This document shows, piece after piece, positions 33,533 to 45,534 of a stretch of 64,000 nucleotides of DNA. Location of the stretch: assembly GCF_021049305.1 (NCBI RefSeq), contig NZ_CP088081.1:1984001-2048000 (forward strand), written 5' to 3'. Below the pieces are notes generated by a model, which made no database searches, was not told the DNA's origin, and saw only the letters and a list, made by a program, of their open reading frames with translations. Every line of letters begins with the position of its first letter. Position 1 is the first letter of the stretch. The stretch is from Ideonella dechloratans (lineage in GTDB: Bacteria; Pseudomonadota; Gammaproteobacteria; Burkholderiales; Burkholderiaceae_C). Both the position numbers and the translations under genes were made by a program.

Positions 33533-34143
33533 GGCGAAGGCTCCTGGCGAGAGGCCACCGGACGCGCGCCCAGAAAGCGCCAGGCCATGGCGCAGGACAC
33601 CCCGCCCACCAGGGCGATCACCAGCACCAGCGGCCAACGCCACCAGCCGGTGGCCAGCACCACAGCCAGGGTCACCAGCATCCAGCGGGCCCGCCCCAGG
33701 GGGCTGCGGCGCAGCGCCGGCAGGAGCTTCAGCGCAATGGCCATGACCAGGCCGGCCGACACCGCCCCCATGCCACGCACGGCACCGGCCACCGCCGGAT
33801 GGGCCGCGAACTGCTGGTAGAGCGCCGCGGCCACCAGCACCAGCACCAGCGGCATCAGCAGCATGCCGGTCATGGCGGCCAGGGCGCCCCGCAGGCCGAA
33901 ATAGCGGTCGCCCACCATCAGCGACAGATTGACCACATTGGGCCCGGGCAGCACCTGGCCGATCGACAGCAGTTCGGCGAACTCCTCGACCGTCAGCCAG
34001 CCCAGGCGCTCGACCAGTTCGCGCTGCGCGATGGGCAACACGCCACCGAAGCCCATCAGCGACAGGCGGGAAAAGGCCAGGAACAGGTGCAGGCTGGACT
34101 GCGGGCGGGCACCGGGGCAGTGGGCCTGCGCGCCTGCGCTCAA
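33529..34143 (-). CDS. chrA: Chromate transporter, N-terminal-type half (short-chain CHR)
   Basis: This 204-residue CHR-domain protein has the family motifs FSRLSLMGFGGVLPIAQRELV and LLSIGQVLPGPNVVNLSLMVGDRY. It pairs with the following CHR gene by an ATGA overlap. No ATG fits at the start. A TTG at 34143, overlapping the stop of the dehydrogenase gene (TTGA) with GAAGGTG 5 nt upstream, is the best candidate. The gene is thus the second of a tightly coupled three-gene leftward operon. Confidence 0.8.
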   Translation of the reverse strand: MSAGAQAHCPGARPQSSLHLFLAFSRLSLMGFGGVLPIAQRELVERLGWLTVEEFAELLSIGQVLPGPNVVNLSLMVGDRYFGLRGALAAMTGMLLMPLVLVLVAAALYQQFAAHPAVAGAVRGMGAVSAGLVMAIALKLLPALRRSPLGRARWMLVTLAVVLATGWWRWPLVLVIALVGGVSCAMAWRFLGARPVASRQEPSP

Positions 34144-35147
34144 CGCAGCACCTTCAGTGCATCGGGGTTGATGATGTTGGTGGGCGTGCCGGCGCAGAAA
34201 TTGGCCACGTTCTCGAAGGCCTCGGAGAAGTACTGCTCGTAGTTGTCCTGCTCGACGTAGCCGATGTGCGGCGTGCACACCGCGTTCTCCAGCCGCAGCA
34301 GCGGGTGGCCCTGCAGGATGGGCTCGCTCTCGAACACATCCACCGCCGCCATGCCGGGCCGGCCACGGTTGAGGGCGGCCACCAGCGCGGTGTCCTGCAC
34401 CAGCTCGGCGCGCGAGGTGTTCACGAACAGGGCCGTGGGCTTCATGCGGCTCAGATCGTCCAGCGTCACCACATGGCGGGTCTGGTCCGACAGGCGCAGG
34501 TGCACGCTCAGCACATCGCTCTCCGCAAACAGCGCCTCACGGCTGTCGAAGACGGTCCAGCCATCGGCCCGGGCGCGCTCGCGGCTCTCGTCGCTGGCCC
34601 AGAAGCGCACATCCATGCCGAAGGCGCGGCCATAGCCGGCCACGATGCTGCCGATCTTGCCGTAACCCCAGATGCCCAGCACCCGGCCACGCAGCTGCAC
34701 GCCCAGCCCGAAGTTGGGCGGCATGGAGGCCGATTTCAGACCCGACTGCTGCCAAGCGCCATGCTTGAGGTTGCCGATGTACTGCGGCAGGCGGCGCATG
34801 GCCGCCATGATCAGCGCCCAGGTCAGTTCGGCCGGGGCATAAGGCGAGCCATGGCCCTCGGCCACGGCGATGCCCAGCCGCGTGCAGGCCTCGACGTCGA
34901 TGTGGGAGCCCACGCGGCCCGTCTGGGCGATCAGCCTGAGCTTGGGAAGCTTCTCGAGCAGGGCGCGGGGAAACTGCGTGCGCTCCCGGATGGCCACCAG
35001 GACTTCCGCGTCCCGCAGCCGGACGGACAACTGCCCCAGCCCCTTGACGGTGTTGGTGAACACCTTGGCGTTGAGGTGGGCCAGCTTGTCCGCGCAGCGG
35101 AGCTTGCGCACCGCGTCCTGGTAGTCGTCGAGGATGATGATGTTCAC
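34140..35147 (-). CDS. D-2-hydroxyacid dehydrogenase family protein
   Basis: A 335-residue NAD-dependent 2-hydroxyacid dehydrogenase. The NAD motif GIWGYGKIGS is present, with the catalytic triad Arg in VNTSRAEL, Glu in FESEPI and His in CTPHIGYVEQDNYEQYF. The TPHIGYVE variant and VRLRD/IRERT N-terminal motifs occur in a proteobacterial subgroup of uncertain substrate. The start is GTG 35147 (first residues MNIIILDDYQDAV). Its stop overlaps the TTG start of the first chromate transporter half. Confidence 0.85.
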   Translation of the reverse strand: MNIIILDDYQDAVRKLRCADKLAHLNAKVFTNTVKGLGQLSVRLRDAEVLVAIRERTQFPRALLEKLPKLRLIAQTGRVGSHIDVEACTRLGIAVAEGHGSPYAPAELTWALIMAAMRRLPQYIGNLKHGAWQQSGLKSASMPPNFGLGVQLRGRVLGIWGYGKIGSIVAGYGRAFGMDVRFWASDESRERARADGWTVFDSREALFAESDVLSVHLRLSDQTRHVVTLDDLSRMKPTALFVNTSRAELVQDTALVAALNRGRPGMAAVDVFESEPILQGHPLLRLENAVCTPHIGYVEQDNYEQYFSEAFENVANFCAGTPTNIINPDALKVLR

Positions 35148-35206
35148 CCTCGGGATTGTGCCCTGAGGCCGGCCTGTGCCGGCAAGCAACTGTCAGTTCC
35201 GACAGC

Positions 35207-35683
35207 TCAGCGCCAGGCTTGCAGCGCCGTGTCCACCGAGGATTGGAAGGTCCAGGCTTGCTGGCGTGCGCCCGGGCGAATGGAGGTGGTGGAGCGGCCG
35301 CGCACCTGGTCGATCAGGGCGTCCAGGCTGCGATACAGGTCCGCACGCAGCCCGCGCGACCCGGCGTCGTCGTGCCGCAGCACGGACAGCACCGGCCCGC
35401 GCAGCAGCCACAGGTCCAGCGGCTCATGGGCCTGGCGCACCTGCTGGCGCAGCCAGTCGCCCTTGCGCCCCTTGATCGGTGCCACCGCCTTGAGAAACAC
35501 CTGTTTCATCTCGACAAAGCCGCGCCGGGCCGCCAGGCGGGCAGCGCGGTCGGCCGGCAGCCCGAAGTCCGAGGGCTCGAACTCGCTGTCGCTCACGTCG
35601 TTGTCGAACTCGAAGGCCTCGCTCGGCAGCGTGTCGGCGAAGGCAAGGCTGCTCACGTCAGAGGAAAAGACTGGAATGGGCAT
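35207..35683 (-). CDS. Conserved hypothetical protein
   Basis: This 158-residue protein has an acidic N-terminal part (DVSDSEFEPSDFG) and a basic helical middle (RGFVEMKQVFLKAVAPIKGRKGDWLRQQVRQ), but no signal peptide, membrane segment or catalytic motif that I recognise. The ATG at 35683 overlaps the end of the upstream hypothetical gene by 26 bp, so the two are coupled and probably act together. Function unknown. Confidence 0.65.
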   Translation of the reverse strand: MPIPVFSSDVSSLAFADTLPSEAFEFDNDVSDSEFEPSDFGLPADRAARLAARRGFVEMKQVFLKAVAPIKGRKGDWLRQQVRQAHEPLDLWLLRGPVLSVLRHDDAGSRGLRADLYRSLDALIDQVRGRSTTSIRPGARQQAWTFQSSVDTALQAWR

Positions 35684-36113
35684 GATGCTCGCTCGTCGTG
35701 GCGTGACCCATGGCACGGGTCGGGAAATGTCGGTTCACCCGGGCCAGCCGGCGGTCGGCCTCGGCCTGGTCCAGATGGAAGGCAATCAGTTGGTACAGCG
35801 CGGAGCGCAGGTGCCAGAGCTCGCGCAGCGAGGGGCTGTAGCCGGCCCGCAGACGCAGGTCCTGGACGGCATCGCCGTGCAGGTCGCGCATGGCGGCGCA
35901 GAAGTCCCGGCGGGCCTGCTCCAGGGGGCTGGCCGGACGATCGGACGGGACCAGGCGCTGGCGCAGGATCGGCCAGATCGACTCGGAGACGGGTTCGGCC
36001 TCCGCCTCCTCGACCTGCGTCGAGGCGGGCGGCTGGATTTCCATGCGCCACGACGTGACCGCTGCCGCGGCACGGCGCCGGAACCATCGATCGAACCAAG
36101 GAGTGGCGGTCAT
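35658..36113 (-). CDS. Conserved hypothetical protein
   Basis: The 151-residue soluble protein begins [23 protein letters not shown] helical region around [61 protein letters not shown] looks like a conserved core. I know of no assigned function. It leads a two-gene leftward unit and faces acnA across 257 bp. The real start is taken at ATG 36113, preceded by AAGGAGTG. Confidence 0.65.
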   Translation of the reverse strand: MTATPWFDRWFRRRAAAAVTSWRMEIQPPASTQVEEAEAEPVSESIWPILRQRLVPSDRPASPLEQARRDFCAAMRDLHGDAVQDLRLRAGYSPSLRELWHLRSALYQLIAFHLDQAEADRRLARVNRHFPTRAMGHATTSEHHAHSSLFL

Positions 36114-36370
36114 GCCTGAAATGTCGGAACGAGCCCAGGGAACATGAGGGGATTTTTCAGGCAAGCCCCTGTCGGCAATGGCGGGAAAAGGGGGATCCCT
36201 GGGGCTCTCTTCGCTGCCGCATGGGTCAGTCCGCCGGCCGCAATGCCCTGGCCGACCAGGGGCGTCCTCCCATGTCATCACGCCCGGGCGTCGACGGGCG
36301 TAAGCTCGGCCCATGCCGCGTCGGTGAGGCCGGCCGGTCGGAAACTGATTCAGAACAAGGAGCCACCTCG

Positions 36371-39114
<2,744 letters not shown>

Positions 39115-39118
<4 letters not shown>

Positions 39119-39125
39119 GCCTCAG
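39115..39125. other. Inverted repeat over the stop codons of acnA and the convergent hydratase gene
   Basis: CTGAG and CTCAG flank a single base and contain both stop codons. The spacing is too tight for a stable hairpin, but the layout repeats that seen at other convergent junctions in this window. Confidence 0.3.
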
Positions 39126-39895
39126 ACCCGCAGCGACACCTCGCCCAGGCCGTCGAAGGCCACCGTGACGGCGTCACCGGCCTGGGCGTGCAGCAGGCCC
39201 ACCCAGCTGCCGGTGGTCACCACAGTGCCCGCCGGCAGCACGGCGCCGTCACGCGTGACGTGGCGCAGCCAGGCCGGCAGCACGGCCGTGGGCCGGCCCA
39301 GTGGGTGGGTGCCGCGACACTCGAACGGGGCCGCCGCGCCGATCTGCACGCGGCAGTGCTGCGCCGCCCAATCCCGCGCCGGATCGAACGGCTGCCAATC
39401 GCCCAGCACCAGCGCTCCGTGCGACTGGCCGTCGGCCAGGCGCAGCAGCGGCGCGGCCTGCGGGCCATCCCGCCAGCGGGAATCGACCACCTCGACCGAC
39501 ACCGCCATGGCATCGACCAAGGCCGCGGCGGCGGTCTCATCCAGGGCAGCGGCTCGCGCAGCGTCCACCGCCACGCCCAGGCGCAGCGCGATCTCGGCCT
39601 CGATGCCAAGGTTGTGCAGCGGCAGATCGCCCAGATCGGCCGGGCTCTGGCGCACGCCGGCCGGCGGCAGTGGCGCGTGGGTGATGGTGTCCAGCGTGCC
39701 ACCGCCGGATTTCCAGGTCTGCGCGGGCGCCTCGCCCCACCAGCCCAACTGGCGGCCGACGGCATGCTGCACCGCATAGCCCTCGTCGAGTGAAGACAGG
39801 GCTTGGGCCAGGCGGCGGTTGTCGGCGGGCTGACGGGTGCGGTGGGCCGCGCACAGGGCGGCCACCACCTCGGCGGCGGTGGGGGTCAAGTTCAT
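39122..39895 (-). CDS. Fumarylacetoacetate hydrolase-fold hydratase/decarboxylase (MhpD-like)
   Basis: This 257-residue protein belongs to the 2-oxopent-4-enoate hydratase / 4-oxalocrotonate decarboxylase group. It has the N-terminal EVVAALCAAHRTRQP and YAVQHAVGRQL motifs, GIEAEIALRL carrying the metal-binding acids, VEVVDSRW, and the C-terminal TGSWVGLLHAQAGDAVTVAFDGLGEVSL. It could take part in aromatic meta-cleavage or related catabolism, but no partner genes adjoin. The start is ATG 39895. Confidence 0.8.
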   Translation of the reverse strand: MNLTPTAAEVVAALCAAHRTRQPADNRRLAQALSSLDEGYAVQHAVGRQLGWWGEAPAQTWKSGGGTLDTITHAPLPPAGVRQSPADLGDLPLHNLGIEAEIALRLGVAVDAARAAALDETAAAALVDAMAVSVEVVDSRWRDGPQAAPLLRLADGQSHGALVLGDWQPFDPARDWAAQHCRVQIGAAAPFECRGTHPLGRPTAVLPAWLRHVTRDGAVLPAGTVVTTGSWVGLLHAQAGDAVTVAFDGLGEVSLRV

Positions 39896-39919
39896 GTCGG
39901 AAAGCACCGGATCAGCGGA

Positions 39920-40423
39920 TCAACGCGGCAGGTTCAGGGTGCCCTTCTGATCGAAGGGGATGCGGCCCAGGGCCGTGCCGATCTGGCCGTGCAACTCATA
40001 GGGCACGCCCTGGCCATCGCCCTTGTCCAAGCCCTTCCCCTCGGCCATGCCCCAGGCCTGCCTGAGCAGGTTGAAGGTGGACACCGTCACCGGGATCTCC
40101 ACCATCGTTTCGCCATAACGGGGCAGGGTGCCCTTGGTGTTCGTCACCCCGCTGGCCACGGCCTTGCCGGCCAGCTTCAGGTCCAGGGTCAGGCCGTCGT
40201 AGTCGATGTCCGTGGCATTGGGGTTCTGCACCCTCAGGCGCAGCAGAAAGCGCATCTCCAGCCCCTTGCTGGGCAGGCCCTCCAGGTCAGCCACCGTCAC
40301 CCGGGGCGCCGTCAAGCCGAAGCCGGCACAGGCCGCCAGCAGCAGGGCGCCGGCCAGGGCCAGCAGGCGGGCCCGCCAGGCGGACAGACGAAGCAAGGAC
40401 AGCGAGGGCGGGGTGGCGTGCAT
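39920..40423 (-). CDS. LEA14-like (LEA type 2 / WHy domain) lipoprotein
   Basis: The 167-residue protein has a signal peptide with a lipobox (ALLLAACAG; Cys about residue 32). One LEA_2/WHy domain follows (VTVADLEGLPSKGLEMRFLLRLRVQNPNATDIDYDGLTLDLKLAGK). The NPN and LDL patterns are characteristic. Bacterial LEA14-like proteins are linked to desiccation or osmotic stress. It ends 24 bp upstream of the hydratase start, perhaps in one transcript. Confidence 0.82.
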   Translation of the reverse strand: MHATPPSLSLLRLSAWRARLLALAGALLLAACAGFGLTAPRVTVADLEGLPSKGLEMRFLLRLRVQNPNATDIDYDGLTLDLKLAGKAVASGVTNTKGTLPRYGETMVEIPVTVSTFNLLRQAWGMAEGKGLDKGDGQGVPYELHGQIGTALGRIPFDQKGTLNLPR

Positions 40424-40465
40424 GGCAGCTTTCAGAAAAAGGACACCCCGACAGCAACGCGCCGG

Positions 40466-40888
40466 CTAGCGCCGGGGTGGACAGCAGCTGCCGGGCGGAT
40501 CGTCCTGGGCCAGCCCGTCGAGGATGGGACAGTCCGGCCGATCGTCGCCATGGCAGCAGTCCACCAGGTGGGACAGGGTGGTCTTCATCGCCTGCAGTTC
40601 CTGCACCTTGCGCTCCAGCGCCTCGATGTGCGCCTGCGCCAGGGCCTTGACCTGCCGGCTGGACCGGCCCCGATCCTGCCACAGGCTCAGCAGCTCGCCG
40701 ATCTGCGGGATGCCGAAACCCAGATCCCGCGCATGCCGGATGAAGCCCAGGGTGTGCACATCGCGCTCGCTGTACTGCCGGTAGCCGGCATCGGTGCGGG
40801 GCGCGGCCGCCAGCAGGCCCACCGATTCGTAGTGCCGGATCATCTTGGCCGACACGCCCGAGGCACGGGCCGCTTCGCCGATGTTCAT
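40466..40888 (-). CDS. cueR: Copper-responsive MerR-family regulator CueR
   Basis: CueR senses Cu(I) and activates copper efflux genes by DNA distortion. The 140-residue protein has the MerR HTH ([26 protein letters not shown]), a dimerisation helix and the metal-binding loop [13 protein letters not shown], with the two Cys spaced as in CueR. An extra Cys pair sits in the C-terminal tail (GSCCPPRR). Its ATG overlaps the copA stop by 4 bp, so regulator and pump are co-translated. Confidence 0.93.
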   Translation of the reverse strand: MNIGEAARASGVSAKMIRHYESVGLLAAAPRTDAGYRQYSERDVHTLGFIRHARDLGFGIPQIGELLSLWQDRGRSSRQVKALAQAHIEALERKVQELQAMKTTLSHLVDCCHGDDRPDCPILDGLAQDDPPGSCCPPRR

Positions 40889-43110
40889 GCCGATTCCTCC
40901 GTGGCCGCTTCCGAGTGGCTGGCCGCCGCCGGCCGCCAGGGCCGCAGCAGCAGCGCGTTGCTGACCACGCTGACGCTGCTGAAGGCCATGGCCGCCCCGG
41001 CCACCACCGGGTTGAGCAGTCCGAAGGCCGCCAGCGGGATGCCCACCACGTTATAGACGAAGGCCCAGAACAGGCCGCGCCTCAGCGTGGTGTGGGTGCG
41101 GCGGGAGATGTCCAGCGCATCGGCCACCAGCACCGGGTTGCCGCGCATCAGGGTGACGCCGGCCGTCTCCATCGCCACATCGGTGCCGGTGGCCATGGCG
41201 ATGCCCACATCGGCCGCGGCCAGGGCCGGCGCGTCGTTGATACCGTCGCCCACCATGGCCACCACCTGGCCCTGGGCCTTCAGGTCCTGGACGATGCGGG
41301 CCTTGTCCTCGGGCAGCACCTGGGCGTGCACTTCGTCGATGCCCAGGGCCTGCGCCACCTGCCGGGCCGCACCCGCGTTGTCGCCGGTCAGCATGACCGT
41401 GCGCACGCCCAAGGCCTGCAACCGGGCCACGGCCGCCCGGGCCACCGGCTTGACCGCGTCACCGAAAGCCAGCAGGCCCAGCAGCACGGTGGTCTGCTCC
41501 GTGGACTGCAGCAGCCAGGACACGGTGCGGCCCTCATCTTCCAACCGCCGAGCGGCTTCGGCCAGCGGGCCGGCATCCAGCCCGCGTTCCTGCAGCAGCC
41601 GGGCGCTGCCCAGCAGCAGGCGTTCGCCCCCCAACAGGCCCTGCAGGCCGCGGCCGGGCAGGGCGCTCACCTCGGTGGCCGCCGGCAGGGCGGCCGGGAA
41701 CAGGCCGGCCACATGGGCCATCACCGCCTTGGCCAGCGGGTGTTCGCTGGCCTGCTGCAGGCCGGCGGCCCGCACCAGCACCGAGGCCTCGGTCTGCCCC
41801 GGGGCCGGCAGCACGGCCACCAAGCTGGGGCGACCTTCGGTCAGCGTGCCCGTCTTGTCGAAGGCCACGGTGGTGACGGCATGGGCCAGCTCCAGCGCCT
41901 GGGCGTCCTTGATGAGGATGCCGTGGCGCGCCGCCACGCCGGTGCCGGCCATGATGGCCGTGGGGGTGGCCAGGCCCAGCGCACAGGGGCAGGCGATGAC
42001 CAGCACCGACACCGCGTTGATCAGCGCCGGCTCCCAGTCGCTGCCCGCCAGCAGCCAGCCAGCAAAGGTGAGGGCGGCCACCAAGAGCACGACCGGCACG
42101 AAGACGGCCGCCACCTGGTCGACCAGGCGCTGGATGGGCGCCTTGCCAGCCTGGGCCGATTCCACCAGCCGGATGATGCGCGCCAACGTGGTCTCGGCAC
42201 CGATGGCGGTGGTGCGCACGGTCAACACCCCCTCGCCGTTGATGGCGCCGCCGGTCACCCGGCTGTCCACCGTCTTGAGCACCGGGTGGCTCTCACCGGT
42301 GATCAGCGATTCGTCCACATGGCTGCGGCCCTCGGTGACGAGACCATCCACCGCCACCCGCTCACCCGGGCGCACCTGCACCACGTCACCCACGGCCACC
42401 TGGGCCACCGGCACATCCAGCACCTGACCGTCGCGCAGCACGCGCGCCGTGTCCGGCCGCAGCGCGTTCAGGGCGCGGATGGCGTCGGTGGTCTGGCGCT
42501 TGGCCCGCGCTTCCAGCCATTTGCCCAGCAGCACCAGGGTGATGACCGCCGCGGAGCCTTCAAAGTACAGGTGCGGCATGTCGTCCACGCCCCAGCTGCG
42601 CCAGAGCAGGTAAATCGACAAGCCATAGGCGGCCGAGGTGCCCAGGGCCACCAGCAGGTCCATGTTGCCGCTGGCCGCTCGGGCGGCCTTCCAGCCTTCG
42701 CGGTAGAAGTGGCGGCCGAACCAGAACTGCACCGGCGTGGCCAGGGCCAACTGCCACAGGCCGCTCAACATCCAGTGCACGCCGGCCAGCTGCAGCAGCA
42801 TGGGCAGCATCAGAGGCACCGTCAGCACGGCACTGGCCACCACCGTCCAGCCGCTGGGCAGCTTGCTCGCGACGGGGGGCCGACTTTCGACCACGGGCTG
42901 GGCGCCATAGCCGGCCTTCTCCACCGCAGCCAGCAAAGGGGCCAGCTGCAACTCGGCGCCGCCGGTCACCTGCGCGCGCTCGGTGGCCAGGTTCACCTGG
43001 GCCTCGGCCACGCCGGGCACCTTCTTCAGGGCCTTCTCCACCCGCATCACGCAGGAGGCGCAGCTCATGCCTTCGATCTGGATGTTGAATGCGTGCGTCG
43101 TGGTGGCCAT
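40885..43110 (-). CDS. copA: Cu(I)-exporting P1B-type ATPase
   Basis: CopA pumps Cu(I) from the cytosol across the inner membrane. The 741-residue protein has one N-terminal HMA domain (GMSCASC), eight predicted transmembrane segments with the transport motif CPC ([13 protein letters not shown]), the phosphatase TGES, the phosphorylation site DKTGT, and [12 protein letters not shown]. The M7/M8 ligands follow in [12 protein letters not shown] and [15 protein letters not shown]. The first gene of the copA-cueR operon, it is read from a CueR-type promoter facing copZ. Confidence 0.96.
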   Translation of the reverse strand: MATTTHAFNIQIEGMSCASCVMRVEKALKKVPGVAEAQVNLATERAQVTGGAELQLAPLLAAVEKAGYGAQPVVESRPPVASKLPSGWTVVASAVLTVPLMLPMLLQLAGVHWMLSGLWQLALATPVQFWFGRHFYREGWKAARAASGNMDLLVALGTSAAYGLSIYLLWRSWGVDDMPHLYFEGSAAVITLVLLGKWLEARAKRQTTDAIRALNALRPDTARVLRDGQVLDVPVAQVAVGDVVQVRPGERVAVDGLVTEGRSHVDESLITGESHPVLKTVDSRVTGGAINGEGVLTVRTTAIGAETTLARIIRLVESAQAGKAPIQRLVDQVAAVFVPVVLLVAALTFAGWLLAGSDWEPALINAVSVLVIACPCALGLATPTAIMAGTGVAARHGILIKDAQALELAHAVTTVAFDKTGTLTEGRPSLVAVLPAPGQTEASVLVRAAGLQQASEHPLAKAVMAHVAGLFPAALPAATEVSALPGRGLQGLLGGERLLLGSARLLQERGLDAGPLAEAARRLEDEGRTVSWLLQSTEQTTVLLGLLAFGDAVKPVARAAVARLQALGVRTVMLTGDNAGAARQVAQALGIDEVHAQVLPEDKARIVQDLKAQGQVVAMVGDGINDAPALAAADVGIAMATGTDVAMETAGVTLMRGNPVLVADALDISRRTHTTLRRGLFWAFVYNVVGIPLAAFGLLNPVVAGAAMAFSSVSVVSNALLLRPWRPAAASHSEAATEESA

Positions 43111-43169
43111 GGCAACACACCCGGCGGCAAGCCGGGCGCCTCAGAAACAGGAATGAGGGGATCCTCAAG

Positions 43170-43192
43170 CCTCCCATCATAGGAAGGTCAAG
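43170..43192 (-). promoter_or_regulatory. CueR-type box and promoter for copA
   Basis: On the minus strand, TTGACC is followed by the dyad CTTCC-TATGAT-GGGAG. This matches a MerR-family operator overlapping a -35 element, 60 bp upstream of the copA start. It is a near copy of the box facing copZ, which supports CueR control of both genes. Confidence 0.7.
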
Positions 43193-43239
43193 CCAGGCCG
43201 GCATGCCCCGACAGCAAACTCGGGCGTGGCACACTGGCA

Positions 43240-43262
43240 TTGACCTTCCCACGATGGGAAGC
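43240..43262 (+). promoter_or_regulatory. CueR-type box and promoter for copZ
   Basis: TTGACC runs into the perfect dyad CTTCCCA-CGA-TGGGAAG, the layout of CueR/MerR operators lying between -35 and -10. It is 52 bp upstream of the copZ start. Together with the similar box on the other strand it makes the copA-copZ gap a divergent copper-induced promoter. Confidence 0.75.
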
Positions 43263-43313
43263 GCCACAGTGGCGACATGCCGGTCATGCCGACCGGCCCC
43301 ATCAGGAGATGCC

Positions 43314-43520
43314 ATGAGCCAGTTCCTCGTTCCCGACATGACCTGCGGCCATTGCGTGAAGGCCATCACCGCCGCCGTGACCGCAGCCGACCCCACCGCC
43401 ACGCTGCAGATCGATCTGCCCAGCCACGTGGTCAGCGTGAGCAGCCAAACCCTCAGCGACGACGCGCTGCTGGAAACCCTGCGCGAAGCGGGCTACAGCC
43501 CGACCCTGCAGGCCGCCTGA
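43314..43520 (+). CDS. copZ: Copper chaperone CopZ-like heavy-metal-associated protein
   Basis: This 68-residue protein is one HMA domain with the Cu(I)-binding motif MTCGHC, and DALLETLREAGYSPTL at the end. CopZ carries Cu(I) to the CopA ATPase. AGGAGA precedes the ATG. The divergent position opposite copA, with paired CueR boxes, fits co-induction. The next gene begins 5 bp after its stop. Confidence 0.93.
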   Translation: MSQFLVPDMTCGHCVKAITAAVTAADPTATLQIDLPSHVVSVSSQTLSDDALLETLREAGYSPTLQAA

Positions 43521-43525
43521 CGGCC

Positions 43526-45064
43526 ATGAGCGCGCAGCACACCCTGGCCGATGGTCTGGCCCAGTATTTGGCCCAGCACAGCGGCCTGCCGGTGGCGCGC
43601 GCCGAAACCCACATTTCCTGGCTGCTGTTCTGCGGCCAGGACGCCTACAAGCTCAAGAAGCCGCTGAAGCTCGCCTTCCTGGACTTCAGCACGCCGGCCC
43701 TGCGCCAGCACTTCTGCGAAGAGGAACTGCGCCTGAACCAGCGTCTGGCGCCCCAAATCTATTTGGACGTGCTGGCCGTGACCGGTTCTGCCGCGGCGCC
43801 AGCCCTGGGCGGCAGCGGCCCCGTCATCGACCATGCGCTGCACATGCGGCGCTTTGCCGACGATGCGCTGTGGTCCACCCGCCTGGCCCAGGGGCAGCTG
43901 ACGGCGGACGACCTGACGCTGTTGGGCGAACGGCTGGCGGCCTTTCACAGCGCGGCCCCCCGCGCCACAGCGGACGGCGACCACGGCCAGCCGGCGGACA
44001 TCGCCGCGGCAACAGCCAAGGTGCTGGCCCCGCTCCTCACCTGGCCACACAGCGCTGCACAGGCCCAGCCACTGCAAGCTTGGCTCCGCGCAGAGGAGGC
44101 GAGGTTGATGCCCTGGTGGCAGCGCCGCCTGGCCGATGGCTGTGTGCGCGAGGGCCATGGCGACCTGCACCTGGGCAATGTGGTCCAACTGCCCGGGGGC
44201 CCCACCGCCTTCGACTGCATCGAGTTCGACCCGGCCCTGCGCTGGATCGACACGATGAACGACCTGGCCTTTCTGACCATGGACCTGCAGGTGCGAGGGC
44301 GCCGCGACCTGGCCTTTGCCCTGCTGGACGGCTATCTGACTCTCAGCGGCGACTGGGACGGCCTGACCGGCCTGCGCTACTTCGAGGTCTACCGGGCCCT
44401 GGTCCGGGCCATGGTGGCCGGGTTGCGGCAAGGGCAGGGCGGTGCGGCCGCCGATGAGCCGGACTATCTGGGCTGGGCGCTGCGCCACACCACGCCGCCT
44501 TGGGCGGGTCGCGGGGCACCGCTGCTGATCACCCACGGCCTCTCGGGCTCGGGAAAATCGACCTGGGCGCGGGCGCTGCTGCAGGCCGCCGGTGCGGTGC
44601 GGCTGCGCTCGGATGTGGAACGCAAGCGCCTGTTCGGCCTGGGGCCGCTGGACGACTCACGCGCCCACGGCCTGGACATCTACACCGCCGAGGCCACCCA
44701 ACGCACCTTTGCGCGCCTGGAAGACACGGCCCGCATGCTGTTGCGGGCCGGTTACCCGGTGATCGTGGATGCCGCCTTCCTGCGGCGTGACCAGCGCGAG
44801 CGCTTTTCCACTCTGGCGCGGACCCTGGGCAGTCCCTGGCTCATCCTGCACTGCCAGGCCGGGCCCGAGGAGTTGGCCCGGCGACTGGCCCGACGCGCCA
44901 CCAGCGTGCAGGACCCTTCCGAAGCAACCGCGGCGGTGCTGAAGCAGCAGCAAGGCCATGCCCAGGGGCTCGGCGCGGACGAAGTCCGCACCGCCATCAC
45001 CGTGGGCGAATGCGACGCCACCGGCGTGGCGCAGGTGCTTCAGCGTTGGCTGAGCCCGCTCTGA
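43526..45064 (+). CDS. Bifunctional phosphotransferase-like / P-loop kinase fusion (COG2187-COG0645)
   Basis: A 512-residue two-domain protein. The N-terminal part (about 1-335) is an aminoglycoside-phosphotransferase/APH-like kinase fold, with YKLKKPLKLAFLDFST and the catalytic loop HGDLHLGNVV...FDCIEFDPALRWID. The C-terminal part (about 340-512) is a small P-loop kinase, with Walker A GLSGSGKSTWA and SDVERKRLFG. The family is common in proteobacteria; its substrate is unknown. It lies 5 bp after copZ and is likely in the same copper-induced transcript, though no copper motif is visible in it. Confidence 0.85.
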   Translation: MSAQHTLADGLAQYLAQHSGLPVARAETHISWLLFCGQDAYKLKKPLKLAFLDFSTPALRQHFCEEELRLNQRLAPQIYLDVLAVTGSAAAPALGGSGPVIDHALHMRRFADDALWSTRLAQGQLTADDLTLLGERLAAFHSAAPRATADGDHGQPADIAAATAKVLAPLLTWPHSAAQAQPLQAWLRAEEARLMPWWQRRLADGCVREGHGDLHLGNVVQLPGGPTAFDCIEFDPALRWIDTMNDLAFLTMDLQVRGRRDLAFALLDGYLTLSGDWDGLTGLRYFEVYRALVRAMVAGLRQGQGGAAADEPDYLGWALRHTTPPWAGRGAPLLITHGLSGSGKSTWARALLQAAGAVRLRSDVERKRLFGLGPLDDSRAHGLDIYTAEATQRTFARLEDTARMLLRAGYPVIVDAAFLRRDQRERFSTLARTLGSPWLILHCQAGPEELARRLARRATSVQDPSEATAAVLKQQQGHAQGLGADEVRTAITVGECDATGVAQVLQRWLSPL

Positions 45065-45076
45065 ACCGGGGGCGGA

Positions 45077-45532
45077 TCAGCGCGGCGCTTCGCCGTGGCG
45101 CACCAGCAGCACCGGCACCGGGGCGTGACGCACCACCAGTTCGGCGTCGCTGCCCAGGGTCAGGCGGCTCAGGCCACGGCGGCCATGGGTGCCCATGACG
45201 ATCAGGTCACAGCCGGCCTTCTCGGCTTCGCCCACCACCACATCCGCCACCCGCCCGCCGATGACTTCGCGCTCGACCACTTCGGCGGAGACGCCTGCGG
45301 CCTGCGCGGCGGCCTGGGCCTTGGCCAGCACTTCCTTGCCGTAGCGGCGCAGATCGTCCTGCACTTCCTGGTAGCTGGCTGCCGCGGCAAAGTCCACCAG
45401 CATCGGGTATTGGTCCACCACATAGAGCAGCAGCAGGGCGGTGGAACTGCCCTTGGCCAGCTTCAGGGCCTCCTGCAGGCCGCATTCGGCGGTCGGGCTG
45501 CCATCCACGGGGACGAGGATCTTCGCGTACAT
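45077..45532 (-). CDS. Universal stress protein (UspA family)
   Basis: The 151-residue Usp domain begins KILVPVDGSPTAECGL and contains the ATP-binding motif GTHGRRGLSRLTLGS and VPVLLVR. ATP-binding Usp proteins act in stress endurance. It ends 12 bp from the convergent kinase-fusion gene. The M14 peptidase gene lies immediately upstream, ending 2 bp before the usp ATG, so the two are co-transcribed. Confidence 0.92.
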   Translation of the reverse strand: MYAKILVPVDGSPTAECGLQEALKLAKGSSTALLLLYVVDQYPMLVDFAAAASYQEVQDDLRRYGKEVLAKAQAAAQAAGVSAEVVEREVIGGRVADVVVGEAEKAGCDLIVMGTHGRRGLSRLTLGSDAELVVRHAPVPVLLVRHGEAPR

Positions 45533-45534
45533 GT

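Noticed and set aside
32993..34143. A single chromate transporter gene broken by a frameshift
   Set aside because: Each half has its own start and motifs, and the two meet in a clean ATGA overlap. Two-gene short CHR transporters are a known arrangement.
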